A stretch of 64,000 nt of DNA from DATLGB01 sp038258425 (GTDB taxonomy: Bacteria > Actinomycetota > Thermoleophilia > Solirubrobacterales > Solirubrobacteraceae): positions 39,527 through 103,526 of the forward strand of contig JBBSPV010000007.1 of assembly GCA_038258425.1 (NCBI GenBank), in the 5' to 3' direction. Made by a program: the position numbers and the translations under genes. Positions 26,460-34,455 of the stretch are shown piece by piece (the first letter of the stretch is position 1; each line of letters begins with the position of its first letter). The notes below the pieces were generated by a model that ran no database searches, was not told the DNA's origin, and saw only the letters and a program-made list of their open reading frames with translations.

Positions 26460-27052
26460 GCGTGCACCGCCGCCGGCTCGGCGCCCGCCCGCCAGTCCCG
26501 GCCGATCTCGCGCATCAGCGGCGGGTAGACGATCAGGTGCCGAAACGGCGTGATCGCCGCCATGTAGGCGGTCCCGAGCCATCCGTTCGGCTTCACGAGG
26601 ACGGCCATCTGGCCGCGGTAGCCGCCGGCCCCGTCCGGGACCCAGCCGATGTGCATCACCCCGTGGACGGTGCGATTGACGATCTCCGCCGCCCACTCGT
26701 CGTCGAGCAGGTACAGCGGGGTGAAGGGCAGCGTCTCGATGTCCGGGCCGGGGGTGGAGCGCAGGTCCCCCGGCAACCGGTCGCGCAGCGTCGGGCGCTT
26801 GGCGCCCCACCCGGCGTCCGGACCGTCCCAGCCGAGCATCGCTCCGATCTTCCACCGGATCGCGAACAGCGCGCGGGCGACGCGGGAGGGGTTCGTCGCC
26901 GTGTCGCCCATGGCGAACTGGTGCACGAGGCGGGGGAGGTCGTGCGGGCCGCCCGGCGTCGGCAGCGCCCACACGTCCTCGAGCCGGAAGTCGCGGGTGA
27001 GCGCGTGGATCCGCCAGGGTCGGGAGGTGTGCTCGGTGTTGGAGAGCCTCAT
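26456..27052 (-). CDS. DUF2867-type protein, first gene of TetR-controlled operon
   Basis: A 198-residue protein beginning RPWRIHALTRDFRLEDVWAL, with DDEWAAEIVNRTVHGVMHIG and GGYRGQMAVLVKPNGWLG before a C-terminal HLIVYPPLMREIGRDW. From memory this matches the DUF2867 family, common in actinobacteria and often beside SDRs or TetR genes; biochemical role unknown. A GAGGT ribosome-binding site precedes the ATG at 27052. Its promoter region holds a perfect palindrome shared with the divergent TetR gene, so it is probably repressed by it. Confidence 0.78.
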   Translation of the reverse strand: MRLSNTEHTSRPWRIHALTRDFRLEDVWALPTPGGPHDLPRLVHQFAMGDTATNPSRVARALFAIRWKIGAMLGWDGPDAGWGAKRPTLRDRLPGDLRSTPGPDIETLPFTPLYLLDDEWAAEIVNRTVHGVMHIGWVPDGAGGYRGQMAVLVKPNGWLGTAYMAAITPFRHLIVYPPLMREIGRDWRAGAEPAAVHA

Positions 27053-27063
27053 AGGTGACCTCA

Positions 27064-27085
27064 ATCCATACAGTTGTGTATGGAT
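27064..27085. promoter_or_regulatory. Perfect palindromic operator, likely TetR site
   Basis: ATCCATACA (27064-27072) and TGTATGGAT (27077-27085) form a 9+9 perfect inverted repeat around GTTG in the 93-bp gap between the divergent DUF2867-type and TetR genes. It starts only 12 bp upstream of the former's ATG. It is strikingly AT-rich against the surrounding sequence, typical of an operator overlapping promoter elements. Confidence 0.8.
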
Positions 27086-27145
27086 GAAGCCTAATCGTCT
27101 TCGAAGGCGGTGTCAATGTCACGCCGGACCCGATAGGAATCGACG

Positions 27146-27694
27146 ATGGCCCCGCCGACCCGCACACCTCGCCACCGCTGGGTCGAGGCCGGGCTGCTGG
27201 CGCTCGCCGACGGCGGACCGGACGCCGTCCGGATCGAGCCGCTGGCGCAGCGACTCGGCGTCACACGAGGCGGCTTCTACTGGCACTTCGACGACCGGCG
27301 CGCGCTGTTGGAGGAGATGCTCGACACCTGGGAGCGGGCGAGCACCGACGAGGTGCTCGAGCGCGTCGAGCGCCAGGGTGGCGACGCCCGGACCAAGCTC
27401 CGACGGGCGGGCGTGCTGACCTTCAGCGACCGGCTGCTGCCGATCGATCTCGCCGTCCGGGACTGGTCCCGGCGCGATCCGGCCGTCCTCGAGCGCCTGC
27501 GCCGGGTCGACAACCGGCGGATGGCCTACCTGCGCTCGCAGTTCGGTACCTTCTGCGCCGACGAGGACGACGTCGAGGCCCGCTCGATGCTCGCCTTCTC
27601 GCTGCTGATCGGCAACCACTTCATGGCCGCCGATCACGGGGGACGCAGCCGTGCCGACGTGCTGGAGCTGGCGGGGAGGCGGCTGTTGACGTAG
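27146..27694 (+). CDS. TetR-family transcriptional regulator
   Basis: A 182-residue repressor. The N-terminal helix-turn-helix is VRIEPLAQRLGVTRGGFYWH (about 29-48) followed by FDDRRALLEEML, the classic TetR signature. The C-terminal helical half contains the effector pocket and dimer interface, with no clear ligand hint. It is divergent from the DUF2867-type operon, and the shared gap contains a 22-bp palindrome, so autoregulation plus repression of that operon is likely. The ATG at 27146 gives 13 residues before the first HTH helix, as usual in the family. Confidence 0.92.
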   Translation: MAPPTRTPRHRWVEAGLLALADGGPDAVRIEPLAQRLGVTRGGFYWHFDDRRALLEEMLDTWERASTDEVLERVERQGGDARTKLRRAGVLTFSDRLLPIDLAVRDWSRRDPAVLERLRRVDNRRMAYLRSQFGTFCADEDDVEARSMLAFSLLIGNHFMAADHGGRSRADVLELAGRRLLT

Positions 27695-27897
27695 CGGCGA
27701 CGCAGCCAAGCCCTCGGCACATTGACGAACGAGACTCCAGCGCTGACACCAACGCACGTCAGGAACGCTGACATGGCTCGCCGGAGACCTGGAACCGGCT
27801 GGCGCGACGTCCTTGCGGATCGGTCGAACCGACGTGCCCTCGATCGCTGGATCGCGGCTCCTACGCGAATCTTAGGGCGACCCAGCACGCTGTCGCC

Positions 27898-28275
27898 ATG
27901 CCGCAATTCGACGAGACGGCGGGCCGGCGTGGCCGCAAGCCGCGGGTTCGCCCTGATCGCGTGCGTGAGCGCGACGCCCGATTGCGCCGCGCGCGGATCG
28001 TGATCGCCGGCGTCGCGGCGGGGGCGGTCGCGCTCTCCGGTGTGCTGGCGGGCGTTGCGGCGCAGGCCTTCGGGGGCCGCGCGCAGCCGACGAGCGCGGT
28101 GGCGTCGACGCCGCAGCCTGCGCCGGCACCGCGGGTGGACGTACCGGGTCCACAGGCGATCCCGTCGATCGCTGGTGCTCGGGCTGCGCTGCGCCCGCCT
28201 GCGCAGCCGCCGGCGGCTCCGACGCCGGCGCCTGCAGTCCCGACGCCGGCGCCGCAGGTCTCGGGAGGCTCGTGA
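27898..28275 (+). CDS. Small single-pass membrane protein with Pro/Ala-rich tail
   Basis: A 125-residue protein with a basic cytoplasmic N-terminus (GRRGRKPRVRPDRVRERDAR), one transmembrane segment (IVIAGVAAGAVALSGVLAGVAA, split at Gly) and a long Pro/Ala-rich extracytoplasmic tail. No conserved domain or FMN-attachment motif is visible. It is the first gene of the ApbE/electron-transfer transcription unit and overlaps apbE by four bases (GTGA), so it is almost certainly part of that system, perhaps as an anchor or spacer. Function unknown. The 203 bp upstream are gene-free and should contain the operon promoter, though no clear box is evident. Confidence 0.72.
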   Translation: MPQFDETAGRRGRKPRVRPDRVRERDARLRRARIVIAGVAAGAVALSGVLAGVAAQAFGGRAQPTSAVASTPQPAPAPRVDVPGPQAIPSIAGARAALRPPAQPPAAPTPAPAVPTPAPQVSGGS

Positions 28276-29207
28276 GCGCCCGGGTGGCCGCCTGGAGCTG
28301 GCACGCCCTGGGCACCACGGTCGGGCTCGTCGTGTCCGGTGCCGCGACACACGCCGGCGCGCGCCGAGCCGTCGAGGCGGAGCTCATGGCGATCGATGCC
28401 GCGTGCAGCCGCTTTCGCCAGGACTCCGAGCTGGCGGCGGTCAACGCGGCCGGGGGCCGCCCGGTCCGGGTTTCGCAGACGTTCTTGGACGCCCTCGACG
28501 TCGCGCTGCGCGGCGCGGCGCTGACCGGGGGCGTCGTCGATCCGACGGTCGGTGGCGCGCTCGTGCTGTCCGGCTATGACCGCGACTTCCAACGCGTCCG
28601 CGGCTCGCGCGTGCGCCGGCTCAGGGCCGGCCGGGTACCGGGGTGGCGGGTGGTCGAGATCGAGCGCGACGCGGGCACGGTGCGCGTGCCCGCCGGCGTG
28701 CACCTCGACCTCGGGGCGACGGCCAAGGCGCTCGCCGCCGACCACGCCGCTGACCGGGCGCTCGCTGCGGGGCGAGCGAGCGGCGTCCTCGTGAACCTGG
28801 GCGGCGACATCTCGACGGCCGGCGTTGCGCCGCCGGGTGGTTGGCGCGTGCGGGTGGCTGACAGTCACCGCGCGCGGGCGGGTGAGCCCGGGCAGGCGTT
28901 GCAGATCGCCTCGGGCGGCCTGTCGACGTCGAGCACCACCGTGCGGCGCTGGCGCCGGCGGGGTGCCGATGCGCACCACATCGTGGACCCGCGTACGGGG
29001 GCGCCGGCCGTCGAGCACTGGCGGACGGTGTCCGTGGCGGCGGCGACGTGCGTGGACGCCAACGTCGCCAGCACCGCGGCGATCGTGCTCGGCGTGCCCG
29101 CGCGTGCGTGGCTGGACGAGGCGGGGCTTCCGGCGCGACTCGTGACGGTGGCCGGCGCGGTCGAGCTCACGGCCGGCTGGCCGGCCGACGCGGCGGTGGC
29201 CGCATGA
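28272..29207 (+). CDS. apbE: ApbE-like FAD:protein FMN transferase
   Basis: A 311-residue ApbE-family protein starting at GTG. Family motifs are in order: FRQDSELAAVNAAGG, GVVDPTVGGALVLSGYDRDF, VHLDLGATAKALAADHAADR and LVNLGGDISTAG, then HHIVDPRTGAP near the end. ApbE uses FAD to attach FMN to Thr/Ser of target proteins in Nqr, Rnf and extracellular reductase systems. No lipobox or clear signal peptide is present, so it may act in the cytoplasm or be held at the membrane another way. It overlaps both neighbours (GTGA and ATGA) in the redox operon. No protein with the usual flavin-acceptor motif is encoded beside it. Confidence 0.88.
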   Translation: MSARVAAWSWHALGTTVGLVVSGAATHAGARRAVEAELMAIDAACSRFRQDSELAAVNAAGGRPVRVSQTFLDALDVALRGAALTGGVVDPTVGGALVLSGYDRDFQRVRGSRVRRLRAGRVPGWRVVEIERDAGTVRVPAGVHLDLGATAKALAADHAADRALAAGRASGVLVNLGGDISTAGVAPPGGWRVRVADSHRARAGEPGQALQIASGGLSTSSTTVRRWRRRGADAHHIVDPRTGAPAVEHWRTVSVAAATCVDANVASTAAIVLGVPARAWLDEAGLPARLVTVAGAVELTAGWPADAAVAA

Positions 29208-30298
29208 CCGCCGCCGGGCCGTCGGCCCTGTGGTACCTCACGCGCGGCACCGGGGTCGTCACGCTGCTGTTGCTGACCGCCAGCGTGGTGCTCGGCGTGC
29301 TGCAGGTGCTGCGCTGGGCGCCGCTCGGATCGCCGCGCTTCACCGTCGTGGCGCTGCACCGCGCGATCTCGTTGCTCGTCGTGGCGCTGCTCGCCGTGCA
29401 CGTGCTCACCGCGGTGCTCGACAGCTTCGCTCCGATCCGCCTGGTCGACGCGCTGCTGCCCTTCGCCGGGTCATACCGGCCGCTCTGGCTCGGGCTCGGG
29501 GCGCTCGGCCTGGACCTTGTCGTCGCGCTCACCGTCACGAGCCTGCTACGCCGCCGGCTCGGCCTGCGCGCATGGCGGGCGGTGCACTGGCTGGCCTATG
29601 CGGCCTGGCCCGTGGCGCTCGTCCATGGGTGGGGCGCCGGGACCGACGCGCGAACGGCGTGGATGCTCGCGATCACGCTCGGATGTGCGGCCGCCGTGCT
29701 GGGCGCGGTGGCGTGGCGACTGCTCGACGGCTGGCCGCACCAGCCAGGCCGCCGCCAGATAGCGCTGGGCGCCTGCGTGGTGGTGCCCGTCGTCACGGGC
29801 CTGTGGCTGGCGCAGGGGCCACTCGCCGCCGGCTGGGCGCGGCGCTCGGGCACGCCCGCGAGGCTCCTCGCGACGCCCGCGAGCGCTCGCACCGCTGCCG
29901 CCGGGCCGGGACACGCGGTCGCCGCGTCGCTGCTGCGACCGTTCGCGGCTGGTCTGCGCGGCACCGTTGACCGGGGCCGCAGCGCGGGCGGCCTGGCCGT
30001 CGTGGACCTGCGCATGCGACTGACCGGGGGGGCGCGCGGCGTCCTGCGCGTGCGTATCGCCGGCAGACCAGCGCCCGGCAGCGGGGTGCGCATGAGCCGC
30101 AGCGCCGTCACGCTCGGCTCACAGGCCGCGCCGCGCGAGCTCACAGGACGGATCGTCTCGCTGCGGGGCGCGTCGCTGGAGGCGCTCGTGGGCTCCGCCG
30201 CAGGGCGTGCCGTGCGGTTGCACGTCGACCTCGCGCTCTCGCCGACCACGGTCGCTGGCACGGTCTCGGCCCGACCGGTGACGCAGGCGGGCGGATGA
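29204..30298 (+). CDS. Ferric-reductase-like transmembrane protein with soluble C-terminal domain
   Basis: A 364-residue protein. Roughly six transmembrane helices occupy residues 10-210 with conserved His in helices (VVALHRAISLLVVALLAVHV; WRAVHWLAYAAWPVALVHGW), a heme-b-binding pattern of the ferric reductase/YedZ superfamily. After the last helix, about 150 residues form a beta-rich, probably extracytoplasmic domain (ARGVLRVRIAGRPAPGSGV). The only string resembling a flavinylation site is RGAS at 321-324, which lacks the full motif. It is coupled to apbE and the NuoF-like gene by ATGA overlaps. Predicted to carry electrons across the membrane. Confidence 0.85.
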   Translation: MTAAGPSALWYLTRGTGVVTLLLLTASVVLGVLQVLRWAPLGSPRFTVVALHRAISLLVVALLAVHVLTAVLDSFAPIRLVDALLPFAGSYRPLWLGLGALGLDLVVALTVTSLLRRRLGLRAWRAVHWLAYAAWPVALVHGWGAGTDARTAWMLAITLGCAAAVLGAVAWRLLDGWPHQPGRRQIALGACVVVPVVTGLWLAQGPLAAGWARRSGTPARLLATPASARTAAAGPGHAVAASLLRPFAAGLRGTVDRGRSAGGLAVVDLRMRLTGGARGVLRVRIAGRPAPGSGVRMSRSAVTLGSQAAPRELTGRIVSLRGASLEALVGSAAGRAVRLHVDLALSPTTVAGTVSARPVTQAGG

Positions 30299-31554
30299 AC
30301 ACGCCCGGCTTGCCTCGCCTGGTCGCCGGGCTGCGGTCTCCCAGCGGGTTGACCCTGAACGAGCACGCGGAGTGCCACGGGGCGCTAGCGGACGCTCCCC
30401 GCCGCGGCGAGGCCCTGATCGCTGCGATCGCCGCAGCCGGGCTCCGCGGGCGCGGCGGCGCCGCGTTTCCGACGGCGGTCAAGCTCCGCGCCGTGGCGGC
30501 CGGCCGTGGCCGCAGGGCGCTCGTGGTCAACGGCGCCGAGGGGGAGCCGATGAGCAGCAAGGACCGACTGCTGCTGGAGCTGGCACCGCACCTCGTGCTC
30601 GACGGGGCGCTGCTCGCCGCCGAGGCCGTCGGCGCACGCGACCTCGTCGTCACCGTCAAGCGCTCGGCCCGAAGCGCCCACGCGGCGGTGAGCCACGCGC
30701 TGACCGAGCGCCGCGACACGCGCGGCGTGCGCCTGCAGACCAGCGCCGACGGCTACATCTCCGGTGAGGAGACGGCGCTCTTGCACCAGCTCAACGGCGG
30801 TCCGGCAACGCCGACGCTCGCGCCTCCGCGACCGCATGAGCGTGGCCTCGGCCGGCGCCCGACGCTCATTTCCAACGTCGAGACGCTGGCGCACCTCGCC
30901 CTGATCGCCCGCCACGGCCCCGCCTGGTTTCGCCAGCTCGGCACCGCCGATCACCCGGGCTCGGCGCTCATCACGCTGGCCGGCGCCGTGCAGCGTCCGG
31001 GCGTCCACGAGATCGCGCTCGGCATGCCCGTCGCGCAGGCCATCGCCGGCAGTCGCGGCGCGCCAGTGCGGGCGGTGCTCGTCGGCGGCTACTACGGCAT
31101 CTGGCTGACCCCCGAGGCCGTCGCGTCCGCCCGCCTCGACGACGCCTCGATGCGCACCCTGGGAGCCGGCCTGGGAGCCGGCGTCGTCGTCGCCCTGCCC
31201 GCCGACGCGTGCCCCGCCGCCGAGGTGGCGCGCGTGGTGCGCTGGATGGCCGACGAGAACGCGGGCCAATGCGGGCCGTGCGTGCACGGCCTCGACGCTG
31301 TCGCCGACGCGCTCGAGCGGCTCGTGGCGGGCACCGCCGGCACGGATGTCGTGGCTCGCCTCCAGCGCTGGAGCGGCCAGGTGCAGGGGCGCGGCGCGTG
31401 CCACCACCCCGACGGCGTCGTGGGGTTTCTACGCAGCGCGCTGACCGTGTTCGCCCCCGAGTTCGAGGCCCATCGTCGCCACGGACCGTGCCACGCCTGC
31501 CACCGCCACCCCATCCTGCGCGTCCCCACCGTCCGCGAACGGCTGGCCGCATGA
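30295..31554 (+). CDS. NuoF-like NADH-binding flavin/iron-sulfur protein
   Basis: A 419-residue homologue of the complex I 51-kDa subunit. The FMN site is GLRGRGGAAFPTAVKL, NADH region VVNGAEGEPMSSKDR, SNVETLAHLALI follows, and an SLBB domain includes ITLAGAVQRPGVHEI. The iron-sulfur region reads NAGQCGPC (Cys326, Cys329) with Cys369; the first Cys of the usual CGxCxPC is Ala, but a CHAC pair (Cys399, Cys402) follows. The cluster may therefore be three-Cys or use a late ligand. It is predicted to take electrons from NADH and hand them to the next gene's ferredoxin. ATGA overlaps on both sides. Confidence 0.87.
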   Translation: MNTPGLPRLVAGLRSPSGLTLNEHAECHGALADAPRRGEALIAAIAAAGLRGRGGAAFPTAVKLRAVAAGRGRRALVVNGAEGEPMSSKDRLLLELAPHLVLDGALLAAEAVGARDLVVTVKRSARSAHAAVSHALTERRDTRGVRLQTSADGYISGEETALLHQLNGGPATPTLAPPRPHERGLGRRPTLISNVETLAHLALIARHGPAWFRQLGTADHPGSALITLAGAVQRPGVHEIALGMPVAQAIAGSRGAPVRAVLVGGYYGIWLTPEAVASARLDDASMRTLGAGLGAGVVVALPADACPAAEVARVVRWMADENAGQCGPCVHGLDAVADALERLVAGTAGTDVVARLQRWSGQVQGRGACHHPDGVVGFLRSALTVFAPEFEAHRRHGPCHACHRHPILRVPTVRERLAA

Positions 31555-31763
31555 GTCGGCGCCTGACGGTCGACCCGATCGACTGCACCGGACACGGCGC
31601 CTGCGCCGAGCTGCTGCCCGAGCGCGTCCAGCTCGACGACTGGGGCTACCCGATGCTCGCCGACGAGCCGATCCCCGAGGAGCTGCTGGCCCACGCCCGC
31701 CGCGCGGTCGCGGCGTGCCCGACGTTGGCGTTGCGCCTCGAGCTCGAGCGCAGGGCCAGTTGA
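31551..31763 (+). CDS. Small single-cluster ferredoxin
   Basis: A 70-residue ferredoxin with Cys12, Cys18 and Cys56-Pro (DCTGHGACAEL ... AACPTLAL), the spacing of single [3Fe-4S] (or site-differentiated [4Fe-4S]) actinobacterial ferredoxins. WGYPML before the last Cys is typical. It lies between the NuoF-like protein and a membrane protein with four-base overlaps and is the natural electron shuttle from NADH-reduced NuoF to the membrane. Ferredoxins of this class also serve P450s, but no P450 is nearby. Confidence 0.88.
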   Translation: MSRRLTVDPIDCTGHGACAELLPERVQLDDWGYPMLADEPIPEELLAHARRAVAACPTLALRLELERRAS

Positions 31764-32395
31764 GCGCGCCGCCGCGCACCCGCGTCGGAACGACGGTCAA
31801 GCGACGCCGCCGCGATCGCCTCGGCGGGAGCGCGGGCAACGAACTCCTCACGAGCGCCACTGCCGTCGTGCTGGCGGCGCTACTCATCGCCGAGGCCGTG
31901 ACGATCGTCTGGCTTGGCGGGCTGCTGAAGGCGCACATGTTCATCGGGCTCGTGCTGATCCCGACCGTCCTCGTCAAGCTCGGCAGCACCGGGTACCGGT
32001 TCGCCCGCTACTACACCGGGGCGCGACCGTACCGCGAGAAGGGACCGCCGAAGCTCGCACTGCGGCTCCTCGCGCCCGTGCTCGTGCTCGCCACGGTGCT
32101 GATCTTCGCGACCGGTGTCGCGCTCTTGCTCATCGGTCACCGCTCCGACCTGGTCCTGGAGCTGCACAAGATCAGCTTCATCGTGTGGGGCGCGTGCTTC
32201 GGAGTGCACGTTCTCGCCCACGCTCCGCGTGTCTGGCGATCACTCGGCACGAGCTGGCGCGCCTCGCGCCACGAGCGCGTGCCGGGCTCCGGCGTGCGCG
32301 GCGCGCTCCTGGGCGCGTCGATCGGCGGTGGCCTCGCGCTGGCGCTCGCGCTGCTCCCGCTGATCGAGGGCTGGCTGCGCCCGCTCGCCGGGTAG
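31760..32395 (+). CDS. Cytochrome-b561/FRE-like four-helix membrane protein
   Basis: A 211-residue membrane protein, best started at TTG 31760 because TTGA overlaps the ferredoxin stop exactly as the other couplings here do; an in-frame ATG at 31715 would sit inside the ferredoxin gene. About four or five hydrophobic helices follow a basic N-terminus (KRRRRDRLGG). His residues occur in AHMFIGLVLIPTVLVK and LELHKISFIVWGACFGVHVL, suiting heme ligation. The likely role is a membrane electron carrier receiving electrons from the ferredoxin. A 27-bp gap separates it from the two-component genes. Confidence 0.78.
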   Translation: MSAPPRTRVGTTVKRRRRDRLGGSAGNELLTSATAVVLAALLIAEAVTIVWLGGLLKAHMFIGLVLIPTVLVKLGSTGYRFARYYTGARPYREKGPPKLALRLLAPVLVLATVLIFATGVALLLIGHRSDLVLELHKISFIVWGACFGVHVLAHAPRVWRSLGTSWRASRHERVPGSGVRGALLGASIGGGLALALALLPLIEGWLRPLAG

Positions 32396-32422
32396 CGTCG
32401 CAGGGAACCCTGCCGACCTCCC

Positions 32423-33094
32423 GTGCGCCTGCTCATCATCGACGACGACCGCGCGCTGCGCGATGCCCTGCGCCGTGCCCTCAGCCTCGGCGGCTACGAC
32501 ATCGACACGGCAGCCGGGGGCGAGCAGGGCCTGTCGCTGATCGCCGAGCGGCCACCGGACGCGGTCGTGCTCGACGTCGGGATGCCGGGGATGGACGGGC
32601 TGGAGACCTGCCGCCGGCTGCGCTCTAGCGGCGATCGCGTGCCGGTGTTGATGCTGACCGCCCGCGACGCGGTCGAGGACCGCATCGACGGACTCGACGC
32701 CGGCGCCGACGACTACCTCGTCAAGCCCTTCGACGTCGGTGAGCTCAAGGCGCGGCTGCGAGCGCTGCTGCGCCGGCTGAATCCCGACGCCGACGGCGCG
32801 CTCGCCTTCCACGAGCTCCGCCTGGACCCAGCCCGCCACGGCCTGGCCGTCGGCGAGCGCTTCGCCGAGCTCACGCGCACCGAGTATCAGCTGCTGGAGC
32901 TGCTTCTACGCAACCCACGCCGCGTGCTCACCCACGACGTCATCTACGACCGCGTCTGGGGCTATGACTTCGGCCCGGCGTCCAACGCGCTGCGCGTCTA
33001 CGTCGGCTACCTGCGGCGCAAGCTCGAGCAGGTGCAGGCCAGGCCCCTGATCGGCACGGTCCACGGCGTGGGCTACGTCCTGCGCGAGCCGTGA
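32423..33094 (+). CDS. OmpR/PhoB-family response regulator
   Basis: A 223-residue regulator. The receiver domain has phospho-acceptor Asp51 (VVLDVGMPGMDG), the acidic pocket near residues 7-9 (IIDDDR) and Lys in YLVKPF. The C-terminal winged helix has LTRTEYQLLELLLRNP and ALRVYVGYLRRKLE. Its closest flavour is MprA-like actinobacterial regulators. It starts at GTG 27 bp after the redox genes and overlaps the kinase, so it may regulate the electron-transfer operon it belongs to. Confidence 0.92.
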   Translation: MRLLIIDDDRALRDALRRALSLGGYDIDTAAGGEQGLSLIAERPPDAVVLDVGMPGMDGLETCRRLRSSGDRVPVLMLTARDAVEDRIDGLDAGADDYLVKPFDVGELKARLRALLRRLNPDADGALAFHELRLDPARHGLAVGERFAELTRTEYQLLELLLRNPRRVLTHDVIYDRVWGYDFGPASNALRVYVGYLRRKLEQVQARPLIGTVHGVGYVLREP

Positions 33095-34455
33095 CCCTGC
33101 GCCACCGCATCGCCGCGGTCGCCGGTCTCGCCGTCGCCGTCACCGTGCTCCTTGCCGCCGCGGCGGTCTTCATCGCCGTCCGGACCCAACTGCACCAGCA
33201 GATCGACGACGCCCTGCGATCACGCGCCCAGGAACTCACCCGCGAGCGCAACCGCGACTGCTCCTCCAGCGGCGCAGACCACGATCGCTCCTTCCCGGTG
33301 GCACCCAGCGACCGCGACGACGCACGCCTCGGTGGCGCCGAGGGCTACGTGCAGCTCCTGTGCACCGACGGCAGGGTGCTGCGGCCGCCGGGCGCCACGA
33401 CGCAGGTCCAGGTCTCCGAACGAGCGCGGGCCATCGCCCGCGCCGGCTCCGGCGAGGCGCTCGCCAGCAGCGAGGTCGCCGGCACGCGCCTGCGGGTGCT
33501 CACCCGTGCCCTGCCCTCCGGCCGTGGCGCGGTGCAGGTCGCGCGGCCGCTCACCGAGGTCGACCACGCGCTGCGCAACATCGTGCTCGCACTCGCCGTC
33601 GTCGCCGCGGCCGGGATCGCGTTGGCAGCCGCCCTCGGCGCCCTCGTCGCCCGCGCGGCGCTCGCTCCTGTCAGACGCTTCACCCGCCGCACCGAGCAGC
33701 TCGCCGGCAACCCCGATCCCAGCGAGCGGATCGCCACCACGGGCGACGACGAGCTCGCACGCCTCGCGGCGAGCTTCAACACGACACTGGACGCGCTGGA
33801 GCGCTCCGTCGAGGCACAGCGCCAGCTCGTCGCCGACGCCAGCCACGAGCTGCGCACCCCGATCGCCAGCCTGCGCGCGAACATCCAAACCCTCGAGGAC
33901 GCCGCCCGGCTTCCCGACCACGAGCGCGCCGCCCTGCGAACCGACATCCTCGCACAGCTCGACGAGCTGACCGCACTCGTCGGCGACGTCGTGGAGCTGG
34001 CCCGCGGCAGCAGACCCGGACGCGTCCTCGACGACGTCCGCGTCGATCACATCGCGGCCTCGCTCGTCCAGCGAGCCCAGGGACGGACCCACGTCGACGT
34101 CGCCTTCCACGTCGACCTCGAGCCGACCATCGTGCGCGGCGAGCCCGACCGCATCAACCGGGCCGTCTCGAACCTGCTCGACAACGCGATCAAGTGGAGC
34201 CCCCCCGGCGCCACCATCGACATCGAGCTGCGCGACGGCACGCTCAACGTCCGCGACCGCGGTCCCGGCATTCCCCCGGACGACCTGCCGCACGTCTTCG
34301 AGCGCTTCTACCGCGCCGACGACGCCCGCGGCATGCCCGGCTCCGGCCTCGGCCTCGCGATCGTGCGCCAAGCCGCCGAGGCACACGGCGGCACAGTCAA
34401 CGCCCTCAACGCACCTGGTGGCGGCGCGCGCATCCGCATCCGCTTCGCGCCGTAG
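33091..34455 (+). CDS. HAMP/HisKA sensor histidine kinase
   Basis: A 454-residue membrane kinase. TM1 lies near residues 8-30, then an extracytoplasmic sensor of about 135 residues with Cys in RDCSSSGAD and LLCTDGRV that might form a disulfide. TM2 spans about 165-190. A HAMP domain follows, then HisKA with His252 (DASHELRTPIASL), and the ATPase with N-box RAVSNLLDNAIKWS, G1 VRDRGPGIPPDDL and G2 GSGLGLAIV. The GTG start overlaps the regulator stop. It closes the transcription unit that begins at 27898. Its 3' end overlaps the convergent DinB-like gene by 50 bp. Confidence 0.92.
   Translation: MTLRHRIAAVAGLAVAVTVLLAAAAVFIAVRTQLHQQIDDALRSRAQELTRERNRDCSSSGADHDRSFPVAPSDRDDARLGGAEGYVQLLCTDGRVLRPPGATTQVQVSERARAIARAGSGEALASSEVAGTRLRVLTRALPSGRGAVQVARPLTEVDHALRNIVLALAVVAAAGIALAAALGALVARAALAPVRRFTRRTEQLAGNPDPSERIATTGDDELARLAASFNTTLDALERSVEAQRQLVADASHELRTPIASLRANIQTLEDAARLPDHERAALRTDILAQLDELTALVGDVVELARGSRPGRVLDDVRVDHIAASLVQRAQGRTHVDVAFHVDLEPTIVRGEPDRINRAVSNLLDNAIKWSPPGATIDIELRDGTLNVRDRGPGIPPDDLPHVFERFYRADDARGMPGSGLGLAIVRQAAEAHGGTVNALNAPGGGARIRIRFAP

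Noticed and set aside
30100..30298. RGAS (321-324) as a flavin attachment site in the ferric-reductase-like protein
   Set aside because: It lacks the preceding acidic/Ala-Gly residues and following context of ApbE target motifs; kept only as a remark.
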